A stretch of 64,000 nucleotides of DNA from Chryseobacterium sp. 18061 (GCA_902706205.1 CACSKA010000001.1:1-64000); one strand, 5' to 3'; positions 1 through 11,100 are shown, counted from the first letter of the stretch. A program made the numbers and translations. Notes: generated by a model not told the origin, from the letters alone.

Positions 1-72
1 GCTTTGGCCATGGTGCGTGCGCTGAACAAAATGACGAAGGCAGGTATGCCAGAAAGTGTACGTGTCTGCTGA
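1..72 (+). CDS. IS903-type transposase, C-terminal fragment (cut by window edge)
   Basis: Only the last 23 codons are inside the window, beginning ALAMVRALNKMTKAG and ending MPESVRVC before TGA. This resembles the C-terminus of IS5/IS903 DDE transposases from memory. It sits 37 bases before the terminal inverted repeat, as expected for this family. Whether the rest of the gene is intact is unknown. Confidence 0.7.
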   Translation, partial: ALAMVRALNKMTKAGMPESVRVC

Positions 73-127
73 GAGCCGGAGCGGTTACAGGGAAACTCGC
101 TTCAAACCTGATTTATTCAACAAAGCC
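1..127 (+). mobile_element. Right end of an IS5-family (IS903-group) insertion sequence
   Basis: The last 18 bases (110-127, GATTTATTCAACAAAGCC) are the reverse complement of the IS903-type terminal inverted repeat GGCTTTGTTGAATAAATC. The upstream frame ends like an IS903 transposase. The left end lies outside the window, so completeness and the 9-bp target duplication cannot be checked. The element ends directly against a gene that has lost its 5' part, so it probably caused or marks that truncation. Confidence 0.85.
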
Positions 128-132
128 CACTT

Positions 133-756
133 TTGGGTAAGATCAGAGACATTCCTGACCTGAAACCAGTTTTTGCGACAAAAAATGGATATCAGCGTGG
201 TGCTGAGCAGAAGGCTAAAAATAACAGAGTAGAGTTGTTAATTGTTCGACAGCAAAATAACAGTGATTGGATCTCTGAAGATGGCACTCCTTATCTTCGT
301 GAGATACATATCCACTCTTCAATTAATCAGTGGGTTGAAATCGTCAACTTTGAACCTAACATTGACGGAAACTGGGTTAAGGAGAATACGGACATTGATT
401 TATCTACTCTTACAACTCAAATCGAAAGTAATAACGAAATCATCATTGATGATGTGGGTAATGGAAAACGTTATTCTCTTTATGATTTACAGCAACAACT
501 CACTAATGATTACAATAATGTCAAGAGTTATGGAGAGCACTGTGAAAACTTTATTTTTTCAGAAGCCTATTTAGAAACGTCGTTAGGGAGGTTGAAATTA
601 CTTTCACTCAAACTTTCATTTAAACTTGAGCCACCGATACATAATGAACCTACAGTAATTGATTATTCTAAACAATTGGTTGGTGTGATTGAATATCTAT
701 CTCGTGGACATAAAACAGCGGTATTTAAAGATCGTGTTGTAAAAAAATGGCATTGA
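133..756 (+). pseudogene. 5'-truncated restriction-endonuclease-like (Mrr-like) gene
   Basis: An open frame of about 207 residues begins directly after the IS903 end and has no ribosome binding site, so the N-terminal part is missing. The first 40 residues include KNGYQRGAEQKAKNNRVELL, which looks like the last strand-helix part of an Mrr/PD-(D/E)XK restriction endonuclease fold, where a motif of the type 'sfqsgA...A...gI.ll' is common. The remaining about 160 residues are not recognised. The catalytic D and ExK residues would lie upstream and are lost, so the product is probably inactive. The nuclease assignment rests on one short motif. Confidence 0.45.
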
Positions 757-794
757 GTGAAGCGATGCCCCAAAATGAAATTACCATATATCAA

Positions 795-820
795 CCGGTC
801 CTGACCAAAGTCAGAACCGG
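795..820. terminator. Possible bidirectional terminator hairpin between convergent genes
   Basis: CCGGT plus CTGAC pairs with GTCAG plus ACCGG around a CAAA loop, with one mismatch between the two stem halves. It lies between the truncated endonuclease gene (ends 756) and the minus-strand operon (ends 836). No long T run follows on either strand, so efficiency is uncertain. Confidence 0.4.
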
Positions 821-835
821 CTACAAAATATAGTG

Positions 836-1303
836 TTATTCAGCATCCATGTTGAAAAATAACGAATCATCCATCATTTCACCAGTGATGGTGTTGGAAA
901 GACAGTTGGCGGTGTACTGTGCTTGCCCATTATAATTAACCTTATAGCTGATCATTGCGGTAGGCTTACCATCAACATAATCTTCGTTAATGGATGTGTT
1001 TTTATCGCCGTCGCGGATATAAACAATGCGGCCACCGATGCGCTGACCCTTTGCTGTCGTTTCAACACTCGAGCTGTACATCATCGTCGATTCGTCAGAA
1101 GTCAAATCAACAACAACATCTCCGGCTGCTGTAAGGACACGAGTGATATATTTATTCTTAAGCTTAACAAACCCCAGGTTGTTACCATCCTCAAGCTTAC
1201 AAACGACCAGGTCGGCATTAGCATTAGGTCCAAGACCAGCATAAGCTGAGACGGATGTGAACATAACTGCTGTGAGAGCGGTAGAAATGATGATTTTTTT
1301 CAT
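836..1303 (-). CDS. Secreted protein of unknown function, last gene of GTPase operon
   Basis: This is a protein of 155 residues with a clear Sec signal peptide: MKK, a hydrophobic core and a likely cleavage at AYA-G near residue 23. The mature part is polar and mostly beta-like, with two cysteines (one near the mature N-terminus in VVCKLED, one near the C-terminus in TANCLS) that could form a disulfide in the periplasm. AAGGA lies about 8 bases upstream of the ATG. It starts 25 bases after the upstream membrane-protein gene and is the fourth gene of a same-strand run headed by a GTPase. I recognise no family. A periplasmic location is inferred from the signal peptide. Confidence 0.75.
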   Translation of the reverse strand: MKKIIISTALTAVMFTSVSAYAGLGPNANADLVVCKLEDGNNLGFVKLKNKYITRVLTAAGDVVVDLTSDESTMMYSSSVETTAKGQRIGGRIVYIRDGDKNTSINEDYVDGKPTAMISYKVNYNGQAQYTANCLSNTITGEMMDDSLFFNMDAE

Positions 1304-1328
1304 TATCTTGTCCTTAATAATTACAGGC

Positions 1329-1643
1329 TCAGTATAAATTCTGAGCTACGGAAAAAAGGCCTAATAACCAGCCAATACTTTGAGGACCCATCAACCAGAA
1401 TACTTTAGCTTTGAATATGCCCAGGCTGCCTTCCCGGGTGTATATTGTATCGGGTATCAACCATTGCCTGATTAATGCACCAATGAGCATTCCAGCACCA
1501 GGGCCTAATGTTAACCAGAACAGAATACGCAGACCTTGCCAAAAATATCTGATTTCGCCAGTGTCACTGAATACATTAAATAACACGATGATCAGTGACA
1601 CTATAAAAGCAATTGAAAAATATTTAATTGTCAGTTGTAACAT
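1329..1643 (-). CDS. Small integral membrane protein, unknown
   Basis: The protein has 104 residues and is strongly hydrophobic. There are three probable membrane segments, at about residues 8-26, 35-60 and 80-100, separated by short polar stretches (one contains DTIYTREGS). No catalytic motif is visible. The gene lies 36 bases after a lipoprotein gene and 25 bases before a gene for a secreted protein, so it belongs to the four-gene operon. The ribosome binding site is weak. A role as membrane anchor for the lipoprotein or the periplasmic partner is only inference from the neighbours. Confidence 0.65.
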   Translation of the reverse strand: MLQLTIKYFSIAFIVSLIIVLFNVFSDTGEIRYFWQGLRILFWLTLGPGAGMLIGALIRQWLIPDTIYTREGSLGIFKAKVFWLMGPQSIGWLLGLFSVAQNLY

Positions 1644-1679
1644 GTTTGCTAGCGTCCATTCTTAGGCTGTCATAAAGAT

Positions 1680-1961
1680 TTATCTTTCTTTCATGCACTG
1701 TTGCATCGAGCTGGCTAAAAACCTCTGAAAATCAGCAGGTGGTCTGGCTCGCCCCTCATTCATGGCTTTAATAAAATCGTTAGGGTATTTGTCTGTGACT
1801 TTATCCCAGGCACAGGAACATATTGCGTTACTTCTGACCTGGGAATTACAGCCAAGCATAAACTCACTTTTTTCGTGCGACCAGCAACCACTGAGTAACA
1901 ATCCGATGCCGGTGGCGGCTAAAATATTTAACCATCGTTTTTGTGAATGTAAAATTTTCAT
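1680..1961 (-). CDS. Small lipoprotein with CxC motif, unknown
   Basis: The protein has 93 residues. A positively charged start and hydrophobic stretch lead to the lipobox LLSGC, with the lipidated cysteine at residue 26. Residue +2 is tryptophan rather than aspartate, which would favour outer-membrane sorting. The mature part is only about 68 residues and has four more cysteines (GCNSQ, CSC before AWDK, and QQC close to the end), suggesting two disulfides. AGGAAG precedes the ATG. It starts 15 bases after the GTPase stop codon, so the two are very likely cotranscribed. No family recognised. Confidence 0.7.
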   Translation of the reverse strand: MKILHSQKRWLNILAATGIGLLLSGCWSHEKSEFMLGCNSQVRSNAICSCAWDKVTDKYPNDFIKAMNEGRARPPADFQRFLASSMQQCMKER

Positions 1962-1976
1962 ATGGCTTCCTTTTGT

Positions 1977-3029
1977 TTATAAGAAAAAGTAGTTCCAGAT
2001 ACTTTTGATAGAATCAACGATGAAATCCTTGCCCTTATGGATGACTGATTTAACACCTTCTGGTATCGGTAGTATGTCGATTGATGATTCGATTAGCGCG
2101 GATATGACATCACCAAACCCATTCCTGGCTTCTGTTTGCACCTCCTCAGTGACATATTCATTTTTAAGCTGACCGGTGACTCCGCTTTTGGCTTTGGCAG
2201 GCAGTGTTTTGATTGCCGCTTCGACCAGGTGAAGGATGTTGTAGCCTTCACTTGCTGATACAGCGATTACTGTGCGTTCTGAAACGTTAAATTGCTCTGC
2301 GAGATAAATGGTTTTCTTTTCAATATTACATTGTTGTGCAGGCGAGGGCAGGTGACCGGCTCTGTCCCATTCATGGCAGGGCTCAACCTTATCGACCTGA
2401 TTAAGCACAAAAAGTACTTTGCTTTTGCATCCTGCAGGAATAATGACGTTGTTATAAAAGTATTCATCAGACGAAAATGCACGGTCATCACCTTTTATTA
2501 CCCAAAGAATAAGATCCAGCTCCGGCATGAGCTTACGATAGAGCATTTCGTACTCTTCATCCCGTCTGGTGCTTTCGCCTACGCCCGGAATATCGAGTAT
2601 TTTCAGAGAGCGATGACCCAATTTAATTTTGAGCTCTTGAACCTCGCGAGTACAGGCTTCAACGTCACTGACAGCACAGATATCCCCTTTAAACAGGGTG
2701 TTGCACAGTTTTGATTTTCCCCCGCCACATTTACCCATCACGCCAATGACAGGTTCGTAGTCGATTGCATCGAGAATTTGTTGAAACAAAAGCGTTTTAA
2801 CTTCATCAGGAAAAATACTCAGGGTGTGCCTGAGCAACTTTCTTCCCCTCTTTTGTCGTACATAGCTTTCTTGATGGTCTTTGCTGACTGGACGTGTACG
2901 AAATCGCCTTTCATCCTGTCGTGTTTCTAAGGGACTGGTATCGCAGGTTTCGGTTTCTGGTTTGTCAGTTACTGAAGTGAGGTCTTGCACGGGTATTTCT
3001 CCATTATGTGTTAACTCTATCCTCCCCAT
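1977..3029 (-). CDS. YfjP/YeeP-like dynamin-type GTPase
   Basis: The protein has 350 residues. GTPase motifs are present in order: G1 loop GKCGGGKS at 99-106, a switch threonine at about 127, G3 DIPGVG at 146-151 and G4 NQVD at 210-213. This matches the 50S-ribosome-binding-like GTPase family of cryptic prophages (YfjP, YeeP, YkfA), usually near 290 residues. The about 95-residue polar N-terminal extension is unusual. The C-terminal 40 residues (GVKSVIHKGKDFIVDSIKSI, then WNYFFL) look amphipathic and could touch a membrane. It heads a four-gene operon with three envelope proteins. The cellular role of YfjP-type proteins is not known, and a link to the envelope is inference from context. No strong Shine-Dalgarno precedes the ATG, but no better methionine exists before G1. 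Confidence 0.8.
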   Translation of the reverse strand: MGRIELTHNGEIPVQDLTSVTDKPETETCDTSPLETRQDERRFRTRPVSKDHQESYVRQKRGRKLLRHTLSIFPDEVKTLLFQQILDAIDYEPVIGVMGKCGGGKSKLCNTLFKGDICAVSDVEACTREVQELKIKLGHRSLKILDIPGVGESTRRDEEYEMLYRKLMPELDLILWVIKGDDRAFSSDEYFYNNVIIPAGCKSKVLFVLNQVDKVEPCHEWDRAGHLPSPAQQCNIEKKTIYLAEQFNVSERTVIAVSASEGYNILHLVEAAIKTLPAKAKSGVTGQLKNEYVTEEVQTEARNGFGDVISALIESSIDILPIPEGVKSVIHKGKDFIVDSIKSIWNYFFL

Positions 3030-3459
3030 GCTGACAGGGCTTAATTCCCAGCACCTTTACATCAATCCCGAAGGTTATGTTCCTTTCTGAGTTACAGACA
3101 ACCGGTTCATGATGTGTGCACCGAACGAATTGAGCTAAAAGTCCGGTCAGGATAAAGAGAGAAAGAAGTTGGGGTAAAATTGTTATTTCCGATCAATTTC
3201 AAGTTATCGATCTGTATAATCTATTGATTAAATCGATCAATGATCGCTTATTGATAGTTTATTTCTATTAGTTGTTTATAATTGATCGTTTTTGCAGATC
3301 AATTTAATCCAGGCAACATGTGCTATCAGCCAGGTAATATAGATGTGTGATTTTCTGTATCTCACTTTGTTCACATTAGTATCTGTCTATTGATAATGAG
3401 AGGTTGTATGCCATACACGGGTTCTGAAGCCAGATTCCTTCGGTTATACTTTTCCCCCT
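3030..3459. other. Gene-free AT-rich stretch with a GATC cluster
   Basis: About 430 bases lie between the GTPase operon (minus) and a broken plus-strand gene. No credible gene is visible. The central part (about 3180-3310) is very AT-rich and contains six GATC sites, listed separately. It probably holds the operon promoter, reading left. Confidence 0.5.
3191..3300. promoter_or_regulatory. Cluster of six GATC sites in TTGATC/GATCAA contexts
   Basis: GATC occurs at 3191, 3209, 3235, 3242, 3284 and 3297, all within 110 bases of AT-rich sequence. Several are part of ATTGATC or GATCAATT. Such density is far above chance in DNA of this composition. It could be a Dam-sensitive regulatory region or the binding array of an unknown regulator. 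The distance of about 160-270 bases from the GTPase start fits an upstream control region. Function is inferred. Confidence 0.4.
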
Positions 3460-3757
3460 ATGAAAAAGACGAAGACGACACAACAACCCTCGGCAGAACA
3501 AACCGTTGCTGATCTTGCTCATTTTGCCTGGTGTGCGCTGATGGCCCTGCATTTCGCCTGGCAAGATGGACTGGCATTATCCCCCCTGAGCACACATACC
3601 TTTTTGTTGCGCTGGCTGGCTATTGCGCGTAAGCAGCACCGGTTTCCGAAATCGGTCGCCGGAGATATCGATACGCTGCTGGCTTTAGGGCGTAAAAAAG
3701 GTCCAAATGCGGGACTTCACTCACGATTTGGCGAGCTATGGCATATCGCCCTCAGTA
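3460..3757 (+). pseudogene. Unknown gene truncated by an IS2-like fragment
   Basis: An open frame starts MKKTKTTQQPSAEQ and runs about 99 residues before its sequence merges, in another frame, into an IS2-type transposase remnant at 3758. The protein is rich in helix-forming residues (FAWCALMALHFAWQDG, then LLRWLAIARKQH). I recognise no family. The 3' end has been replaced, so the gene is probably dead. Confidence 0.35.
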
Positions 3758-3904
3758 CGAGCCCACACTGGGAAAGTGGCTGTCGGGGAAAGCAACCAGC
3801 GATGGTGCTCTGATGGCTTCGAGTTCAACTGTGATAATGGCGAAAAACTGCGTGTTACGTTCGCGCTGGACTGCTGCGATCGCGAGGCACTGCACTGGGC
3901 GGTA
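3758..3904 (+). pseudogene. IS2-like (IS3 family) OrfB transposase fragment
   Basis: About 49 codons read [14 protein letters not shown], then [13 protein letters not shown] and [19 protein letters not shown]. This is the well-known central segment of the IS2 OrfB (InsD) integrase, including the first catalytic aspartate of the DDE core (ALD). Both flanks are lost: the frame runs out after HWAV. It is a decayed piece, not a functional element. Confidence 0.85.
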
Positions 3905-3930
3905 AGTATCCAGGTAGTGTTGTATCATGA

Positions 3931-4104
3931 CAGACACGCCTGCTTAGCGCTCTGAGTATCGGACACACAGACATCGGCTATCAAAAACAACTGCTGCAAC
4001 TCTCGAGTAAGCAGCTACTGCTCCTTGACGAGTGGGGCTTTGAGAAACTGAGTACGCTGAAAGCCATCATAATCGCTGATCGAGATCATCGGAATGTCCA
4101 GTAA
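3931..4104 (+). pseudogene. IstB-like (IS21 family) transposition helper fragment
   Basis: A 57-codon frame reads [20 protein letters not shown], then LLLLDEWGFEKL, and after a gap IIIADRDHRNVQ and a stop. It matches the Walker B region of IstB ATPases (pattern 'l..LsiAh.DGsy..lL..la...lLiLDdwGle.l....Lleiv.dRh'). The Walker A part is absent and about 10 residues before the DRH are lost, so it is a remnant. It lies 27 bases after the IS2 piece. Confidence 0.7.
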
Positions 4105-4209
4105 TCACATCACATTAAGATTCACATTCATTCAAAGCTGTTGATGATACGAAATTACGATAAAATCGCGTCAATAACTGAAGTAAAATAACAGTAACAG
4201 GATAAAAAA

Positions 4210-5762
4210 ATGACAAGCCTTCAACAGCGAGCAGAACTACACCGTCAAATCTGGGCTATTGCCAACAATGTCCGTGGTTCGGTCGATGGCTGGGATTTCA
4301 AACAATACGTCCTTGGCGCACTCTTTTACCGCTTTATCAGCGAAAATTTTTCCAGCTACATCGAAGCCGGTGATGACAGCGTCCACTATGCTGTACTGGA
4401 TGACAGCATCATTACCGATGACATCAAAGACGATGCCATCAAAACCAAAGGCTATTTTATTTACCCAAGCCAACTCTTCAGTAACGTAGCGGCTAAAGCC
4501 AATACCAACGACAGGCTGAACGCTGATTTAAACAGCATCTTTGTCGCCATTGAAAGCTCAGCCTATGGTTATCCGTCTGAAGCTGACATCAAAGGCTTGT
4601 TTGCCGATTTTGATACCACCAGTAACCGTCTGGGTAACACTGTTAAAGATAAAAACACCCGCCTTGCCGCTGTGCTAAAAGGCGTTGAAGGCTTAAAACT
4701 GGGGGACTTTGATGCGCACCAGATTGACCTGTTCGGGGATGCCTACGAGTTCCTGATTTCTAACTACGCGGCAAATGCTGGTAAGTCAGGTGGCGAGTTC
4801 TTCACACCACAGCACGTATCTAAACTGATTGCCCAGCTGGCAATGCACGGTCAGACCCACGTTAATAAAATTTATGACCCGGCTGCTGGCTCTGGCTCAC
4901 TGCTGCTCCAGGCGAAGAAGCATTTCGATAATCACATCATCGAAGAAGGCTTTTTCGGGCAGGAGATTAATCATACGACCTTTAACCTGGCCCGTATGAA
5001 CATGTTCCTGCACAACATTAACTACGACAAATTTAATATCAAACTGGGGAACACGCTGACAGAACCGCACTTCGGCGATGAGAAACCTTTTGACGCGATT
5101 GTCTCTAACCCGCCTTACTCGGTGAAATGGATTGGCAGTGATGACCCGACGCTGATTAACGATGAGCGTTTTGCTTCGGCAGGCGTATTGGCTCCGAAAT
5201 CCAAAGCCGACTTTGCCTTTGTGCTTCACGCGTTGAACTATCTCTCTGCGAAAGGTCGCGCGGCGATTGTCTGCTTCCCGGGTATTTTCTACCGTGGCGG
5301 TGCGGAGCAAAAAATCCGTCAGTATCTGGTTGATAACAATTACGTTGAGGCGGTGATTTCACTCGCGCCGAACCTGTTCTTTGGCACTACCATTGCGGTA
5401 AATATTCTGGTGTTGTCAAAACATAAGACCGAAGCCAGCGTGCAATTTATTGATGCCAGCGGTCTGTTTAAGAAAGAAACCAATAACAACATCCTCACTG
5501 ATGCGCATATCAAACAGATTATGCAGGCCTTTGACACCAAGGCAGATACCGACCATCTGGCGAAGTCTGTACCGTTTGAGGTTGTTGCCGCTAATGACTA
5601 TAACCTGTCGGTCAGCAGCTATGTGGCAGCCAAAGATACCCGCGAAATTGTTGATATCACGGCGCTGAATGCCGAACTGAAAACCACCGTCAGCAAAATC
5701 GAACAGTTGCGTAAAAACATCGATGCGATTGTGGCCGAAATTGAAGGTAGCGAGGCACAGGC

Positions 5763-5766
<4 letters not shown>
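4210..5766 (+). CDS. hsdM: Type IC restriction-modification DNA methyltransferase subunit HsdM
   Basis: The protein has 518 residues; EcoR124I HsdM has about 520. It methylates adenine as part of the HsdM2S methylase and also joins HsdR for restriction. An N-terminal helical domain (from residue 8) is followed by the N6-adenine methylase core: GEFFTPQHV near 197, the SAM-binding [10 protein letters not shown] from residue 223, and catalytic NPPY from residue 300. An AGGATAAAAAA spacer precedes the ATG. It overlaps hsdS by 4 bases (ATGA), indicating translational coupling. Gene order hsdM-hsdS-prrC-hsdR is that of the E. coli prr locus. Confidence 0.95.
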
Positions 5767-6908
<1,142 letters not shown>

Positions 6909-6909
6909 C

Positions 6910-8100
6910 ATGAGCAAGACACTCTCAGAAATAGCCCAACAACTAAGTACGTCCAGGAAAACCAAAAAAACAGTCGCCAAGGAAGTAGAAGAGATCAAGT
7001 CTGTACCAAAGGTGCAGTTAATCTACGCTTTCAATGGCACGGGAAAGACGCGTCTTTCTCGGGAATTCAAGCAACTGATTGCGCCCAAAGTCAATGGTGG
7101 AGAAGGTGATGACGAAGCTGATCAGTTCGAGTTGTCTCGCAAAAAAATCCTCTATTATAATGCTTTCACCGAGGACTTGTTTTACTGGGATAACGATCTG
7201 GAACAAGATGCCGAACCAAAGCTGAAGGTGCAGCCTAATTCCTATACAAACTGGTTGCTGACATTGCTCAAAGATTTGGGACAGGATGGCAATATCGTTC
7301 GTTATTTCCAGCGCTATTCGAACGACAAGCTAACGCCACACTTCAATATAGATTTTACCGAAGTCACTTTTACCATGGAGCGCGGCAACGATGAGCGTTC
7401 CGCCCATATCAAGTTATCCAAAGGTGAAGAAAGCAATTTCATCTGGAGTGTTTTTTACACCTTACTGGATCAAGTGGTAACAATTCTCAATGTCGCCGAC
7501 CCGGATGCGCGCGAGAACCGCGCATTTGATCAACTGGAATATGTATTCATTGATGATCCCGTCAGCTCCCTTGATGATAACCATTTGATTGAACTGGCGG
7601 TTAATCTTGCGGGCCTGATCAAATCCAGCCAATCCGATTTGAAGTTCATTATCACGACGCATAGTCCAATATTTTATAATGTGCTTTTCAATGAGTTGAA
7701 CGGTAAAGCTTGCTATATGTTGGAGAATTTTGAGGATGGGTCATTTGCCCTCAGAGAAAAACATGGTGACTCTAACAAGAGTTTTTCCTACCATCTCCAC
7801 CTAAAGCAAACAATCGAACAGGCGATTGCTGACAACAACGTTGAAAGATATCACTTCACGTTACTGCGCAATCTTTATGAGAAAACGGCCAGCTTTCTGG
7901 GCTACCCTAAATGGTCTGAACTCTTACCTGACGACAAACAGCTTTATCTGAGCAGAATCATCAATTTCACAAGCCACAGCACGCTATCGAATGAAGCCGT
8001 TGCAGAGCCAACGCCAGCGGAGAAAGCGACTGTCAAACTATTGCTCGATCACTTAAAGAACAACTGTGGCTTCTGGCAGCAGGAGCAAAAAAATGGTTGA
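6910..8100 (+). CDS. prrC: PrrC-type anticodon nuclease (tRNA-Lys cleaving), silenced by the Hsd complex
   Basis: The protein has 396 residues, the same length as E. coli PrrC, and occupies the same place between hsdS and hsdR. The N-terminal ABC-like NTPase has a P-loop NGTGKT (42-47), a signature-like LSKGE (about 169-173), Walker B VFIDDP followed by VSSLDD (212-222) and a switch histidine in ITTHS (about 251). The C-terminal nuclease has the known catalytic triad at exactly R320, E324 and H356. Asp287, reported to recognise the modified wobble base, is also present, in the peptide [11 protein letters not shown] (284-294). From memory, E. coli has tyrosine at position 285 instead of histidine. 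Known biology: PrrC is held latent by the type IC enzyme, is released when a phage anti-restriction peptide (T4 Stp) alters it, and then cleaves tRNA-Lys 5' to the wobble base to block phage protein synthesis. It overlaps hsdR by 8 bases. Confidence 0.95.
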   Translation: MSKTLSEIAQQLSTSRKTKKTVAKEVEEIKSVPKVQLIYAFNGTGKTRLSREFKQLIAPKVNGGEGDDEADQFELSRKKILYYNAFTEDLFYWDNDLEQDAEPKLKVQPNSYTNWLLTLLKDLGQDGNIVRYFQRYSNDKLTPHFNIDFTEVTFTMERGNDERSAHIKLSKGEESNFIWSVFYTLLDQVVTILNVADPDARENRAFDQLEYVFIDDPVSSLDDNHLIELAVNLAGLIKSSQSDLKFIITTHSPIFYNVLFNELNGKACYMLENFEDGSFALREKHGDSNKSFSYHLHLKQTIEQAIADNNVERYHFTLLRNLYEKTASFLGYPKWSELLPDDKQLYLSRIINFTSHSTLSNEAVAEPTPAEKATVKLLLDHLKNNCGFWQQEQKNG

Positions 8101-11100
8101 TTGCACCAAGTCAATTGCTGAGTCCAATAATTTCATCATCTTGGATAAATACAGCCCAGAATGGAAGATTACCGAGAGCTACCAGAGCGAAGGTGATCTG
8201 GAGTATGAGCTGATTCAGGATTTGGTTAACCAAGGGTATGAATACCTGCCAACCCTGAATAACGCCAGGGCTATGCTGGATAATGTCAGGGAACAGTTGC
8301 AAGCCCTTAATAATGTAGAGTTTCTTGAAGCAGAATGGCGTCGCTTTGTGGAAACCTGGATGGACAAGCCCAGCGATGGCGTTGTCGAAAAGGCCCGTAA
8401 GATTCATGACGACTATGTTCATGATTTCGTCTTCGACGATGGCCGCATTCAGAACATTTATCTGCTGGATAGAAAAAACACTCTTCGCAATAAAGTGCAG
8501 GTGATCAAACAGTTCGAGCAAACCGGCACGCATGCCAATCGCTACGATGTCACCATCCTGGTTAATGGGCTGCCGCTGGTTCAAATTGAACTGAAAAAAC
8601 GCGGCGTAGCGATTCGTGAAGCCTTTAACCAGATACACCGTTACAGCAAGGAAAGCTTCAACAGCGACAACTCTCTGTTTAAATACCTGCAACTGTTTGT
8701 CATTTCCAACGGCACCGATACCCGCTACTTTGCCAATACCACTAAGCGGGATAAGAACAGTTTTGATTTCACCATGAACTGGGCAAAATCCGATAACACC
8801 CTTATAAAAGACCTCAAGGATTTTACTGCCACTTTTTTCCAGAAACACACACTGCTCAATGTTTTATTTGACTACAGCGTGTTTGACATCAGCCAGACGT
8901 TGCTGGTGATGCGCCCGTATCAGATTGCCGCCACTGAGCGGATTTTATGGAAAATTAATAGTTCCTTTAAAGCTAAAAACTGGTCAACCCCGGAAAGCGG
9001 CGGTTTTATCTGGCACACTACAGGGTCAGGGAAAACCTTAACCAGCTTTAAGGTCGCGCGTCTGGCAACCGAACTGGACTTTATTGATAAAGTCTTCTTT
9101 GTGGTCGACCGTAAAGACCTCGATTTCCAGACCATGAAGGAGTACCAGCGCTTCTCCCCGGACAGCGTCAATGGCTCTGACAACACTGCAGGTCTGAAGC
9201 GTAATCTGGATAAAGACGATAACAAAATCATCGTCACCACCATTCAGAAGCTGAATAACTTGATGAAAGCGGAAGCCGACTTATTGGTCTATCAGCAACA
9301 GGTCGTCTTCATTTTCGATGAGTGCCACCGCAGCCAGTTCGGTGAGGCCCAGAAGAACCTGAAGAAGAAATTCAAACGCTTTTATCAATTTGGTTTCACC
9401 GGCACGCCCATTTTCCCGCAAAACGCATTGGGCGCAGAAACCACCGCCAGCGTGTTTGGCCGCGAACTACATTCTTACGTGATTACCGATGCAATTCGTG
9501 ATGAGAAGGTGCTGAAGTTCAAGGTGGATTATAACGATGTTCGCCCGCAGTTTAAGGCGCTTGAAAACGAAACCGACGACAAGAAACTCACGGCGGCTGA
9601 AAACAATCAGGCCTTTTTACATCCGCGCCGCATTGAGGAAATCACCCGCTATATTCTCACCAACTACCGTCAGAAAACCCATCGCACTTTCCCGGGAGCG
9701 AAAGGGTTCAACGCTATGTTTGCGGTCAGCAGCGTGGATGCAGCCAAAGCCTATTATGAAACTTTTAAACAGTTACAACAGGGGCCCGACAGTCATACTG
9801 ACGCACGTAAGCCACTTAGGGTAGCGACCATCTATTCATTCGCAGCGAACGAAGAACAGAATGCGGTTGGTGACATTACCGATGAAAGTTTCGATGTCAG
9901 TACCATGAACAGCAGTGCCAAAGAGTTCCTTGATGCTGCCATCGATGATTATAACGGCCATTTCAAAACCAACTTCAGCACTGACAGCAATGGCTTCCAG
10001 AACTATTATCGCGATTTAGCGCAGCGGGTGAAGAATCAGGATATCGACCTGTTAATTGTCGTGGGCATGTTTTTAACCGGCTTTGATGCACCAACTCTGA
10101 ATACCCTGTTTGTGGATAAGAACCTGCGCTATCACGGACTAATGCAGGCATTCTCGCGCACTAACCGCATTTATGATGCCACCAAGACCTTTGGCAATAT
10201 CGTGACCTTCCGTAACCTGGAGCGCTCGACGGTTGACGCCATCACGCTGTTTGGCGATAAGAACACCAAAAACGTGGTACTGGAAAAGAGCTACAAAGAG
10301 TACATGGAGGGCTTTAACGACATCGTCACCGGTGAGGCGAAGCGTGGCTTTATGACGGTGGTTTCAGAGCTGGAGCTGCAGTTCCCGGACCCGGCGAATA
10401 TTGACAGCGAGAGAGAGAAAAAGGCCTTCGTGAAGCTGTTTGGTGAGTATCTGAGAGCCGAAAATATTCTGCAAAACTATGACGAGTTTGCCACGCTGAA
10501 AGCGCTCCAGAAGGTGGATACCAGCAACCCGGAAGCTCTCGAAGCCTTCAAGGCCGAGCATTATCTTGATGATGAAAAGCTCGCTGAGTTACAGACCATC
10601 CGCCTGCCTGCGGAACGTAAACTTCAGGACTACCGCTCATCCTACAATGACATCCGCGACTGGCAGCGGCGCGAAAAGTCAGCCAGTGACAAGGATAACT
10701 CAACTACTGACTGGGATGACGTGGTGTTCGAGGTGGATTTGCTGAAGTCTCAGGAGATTAACCTGGACTATATCCTGGGTCTGATATTCGAGCATAACAA
10801 ACAGAACAAGAGCAAAGAGGGGCTGACTGAAGAGGTCAGACGCCTTATTCGTTCAAGCCTGGGCAACCGCGCCAAAGAAGGGCTGGTCATTGATTTTATT
10901 CAGCAGACGAATCTGGATGAATTGCCGGACAAGGCGGGGATTATTGATGCGTTCTTCGCTTTCGCTCAGCGTGAGCAACAGCGGGAAGCTGAAGCGTTAA
11001 TAAAAGAAGAAAACCTCAATGAAGAAGCGGCCAGGCGTTATATCCGCAGCTCCCTGAAGCGTGAGTACGCCACCGAGAATGGCACCGAGTTAAATGCGAC

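Noticed and set aside
3191..3300. CRISPR-like repeat array from the recurring GATC words
   Set aside because: The words are only 6-8 bases, irregularly spaced, without uniform spacers, and no cas genes are nearby.
4141..4209. Sigma-70 promoter TTGATG...TAAAAT before hsdM
   Set aside because: The spacing between the two hexamers is only 14 bases. A promoter is likely in the area but I cannot assign it.
8066..8092. Longer HsdR starting at 8066
   Set aside because: The ATG at 8093 has a well-placed AGGAG, and the resulting length and nuclease residue numbers match EcoR124I.
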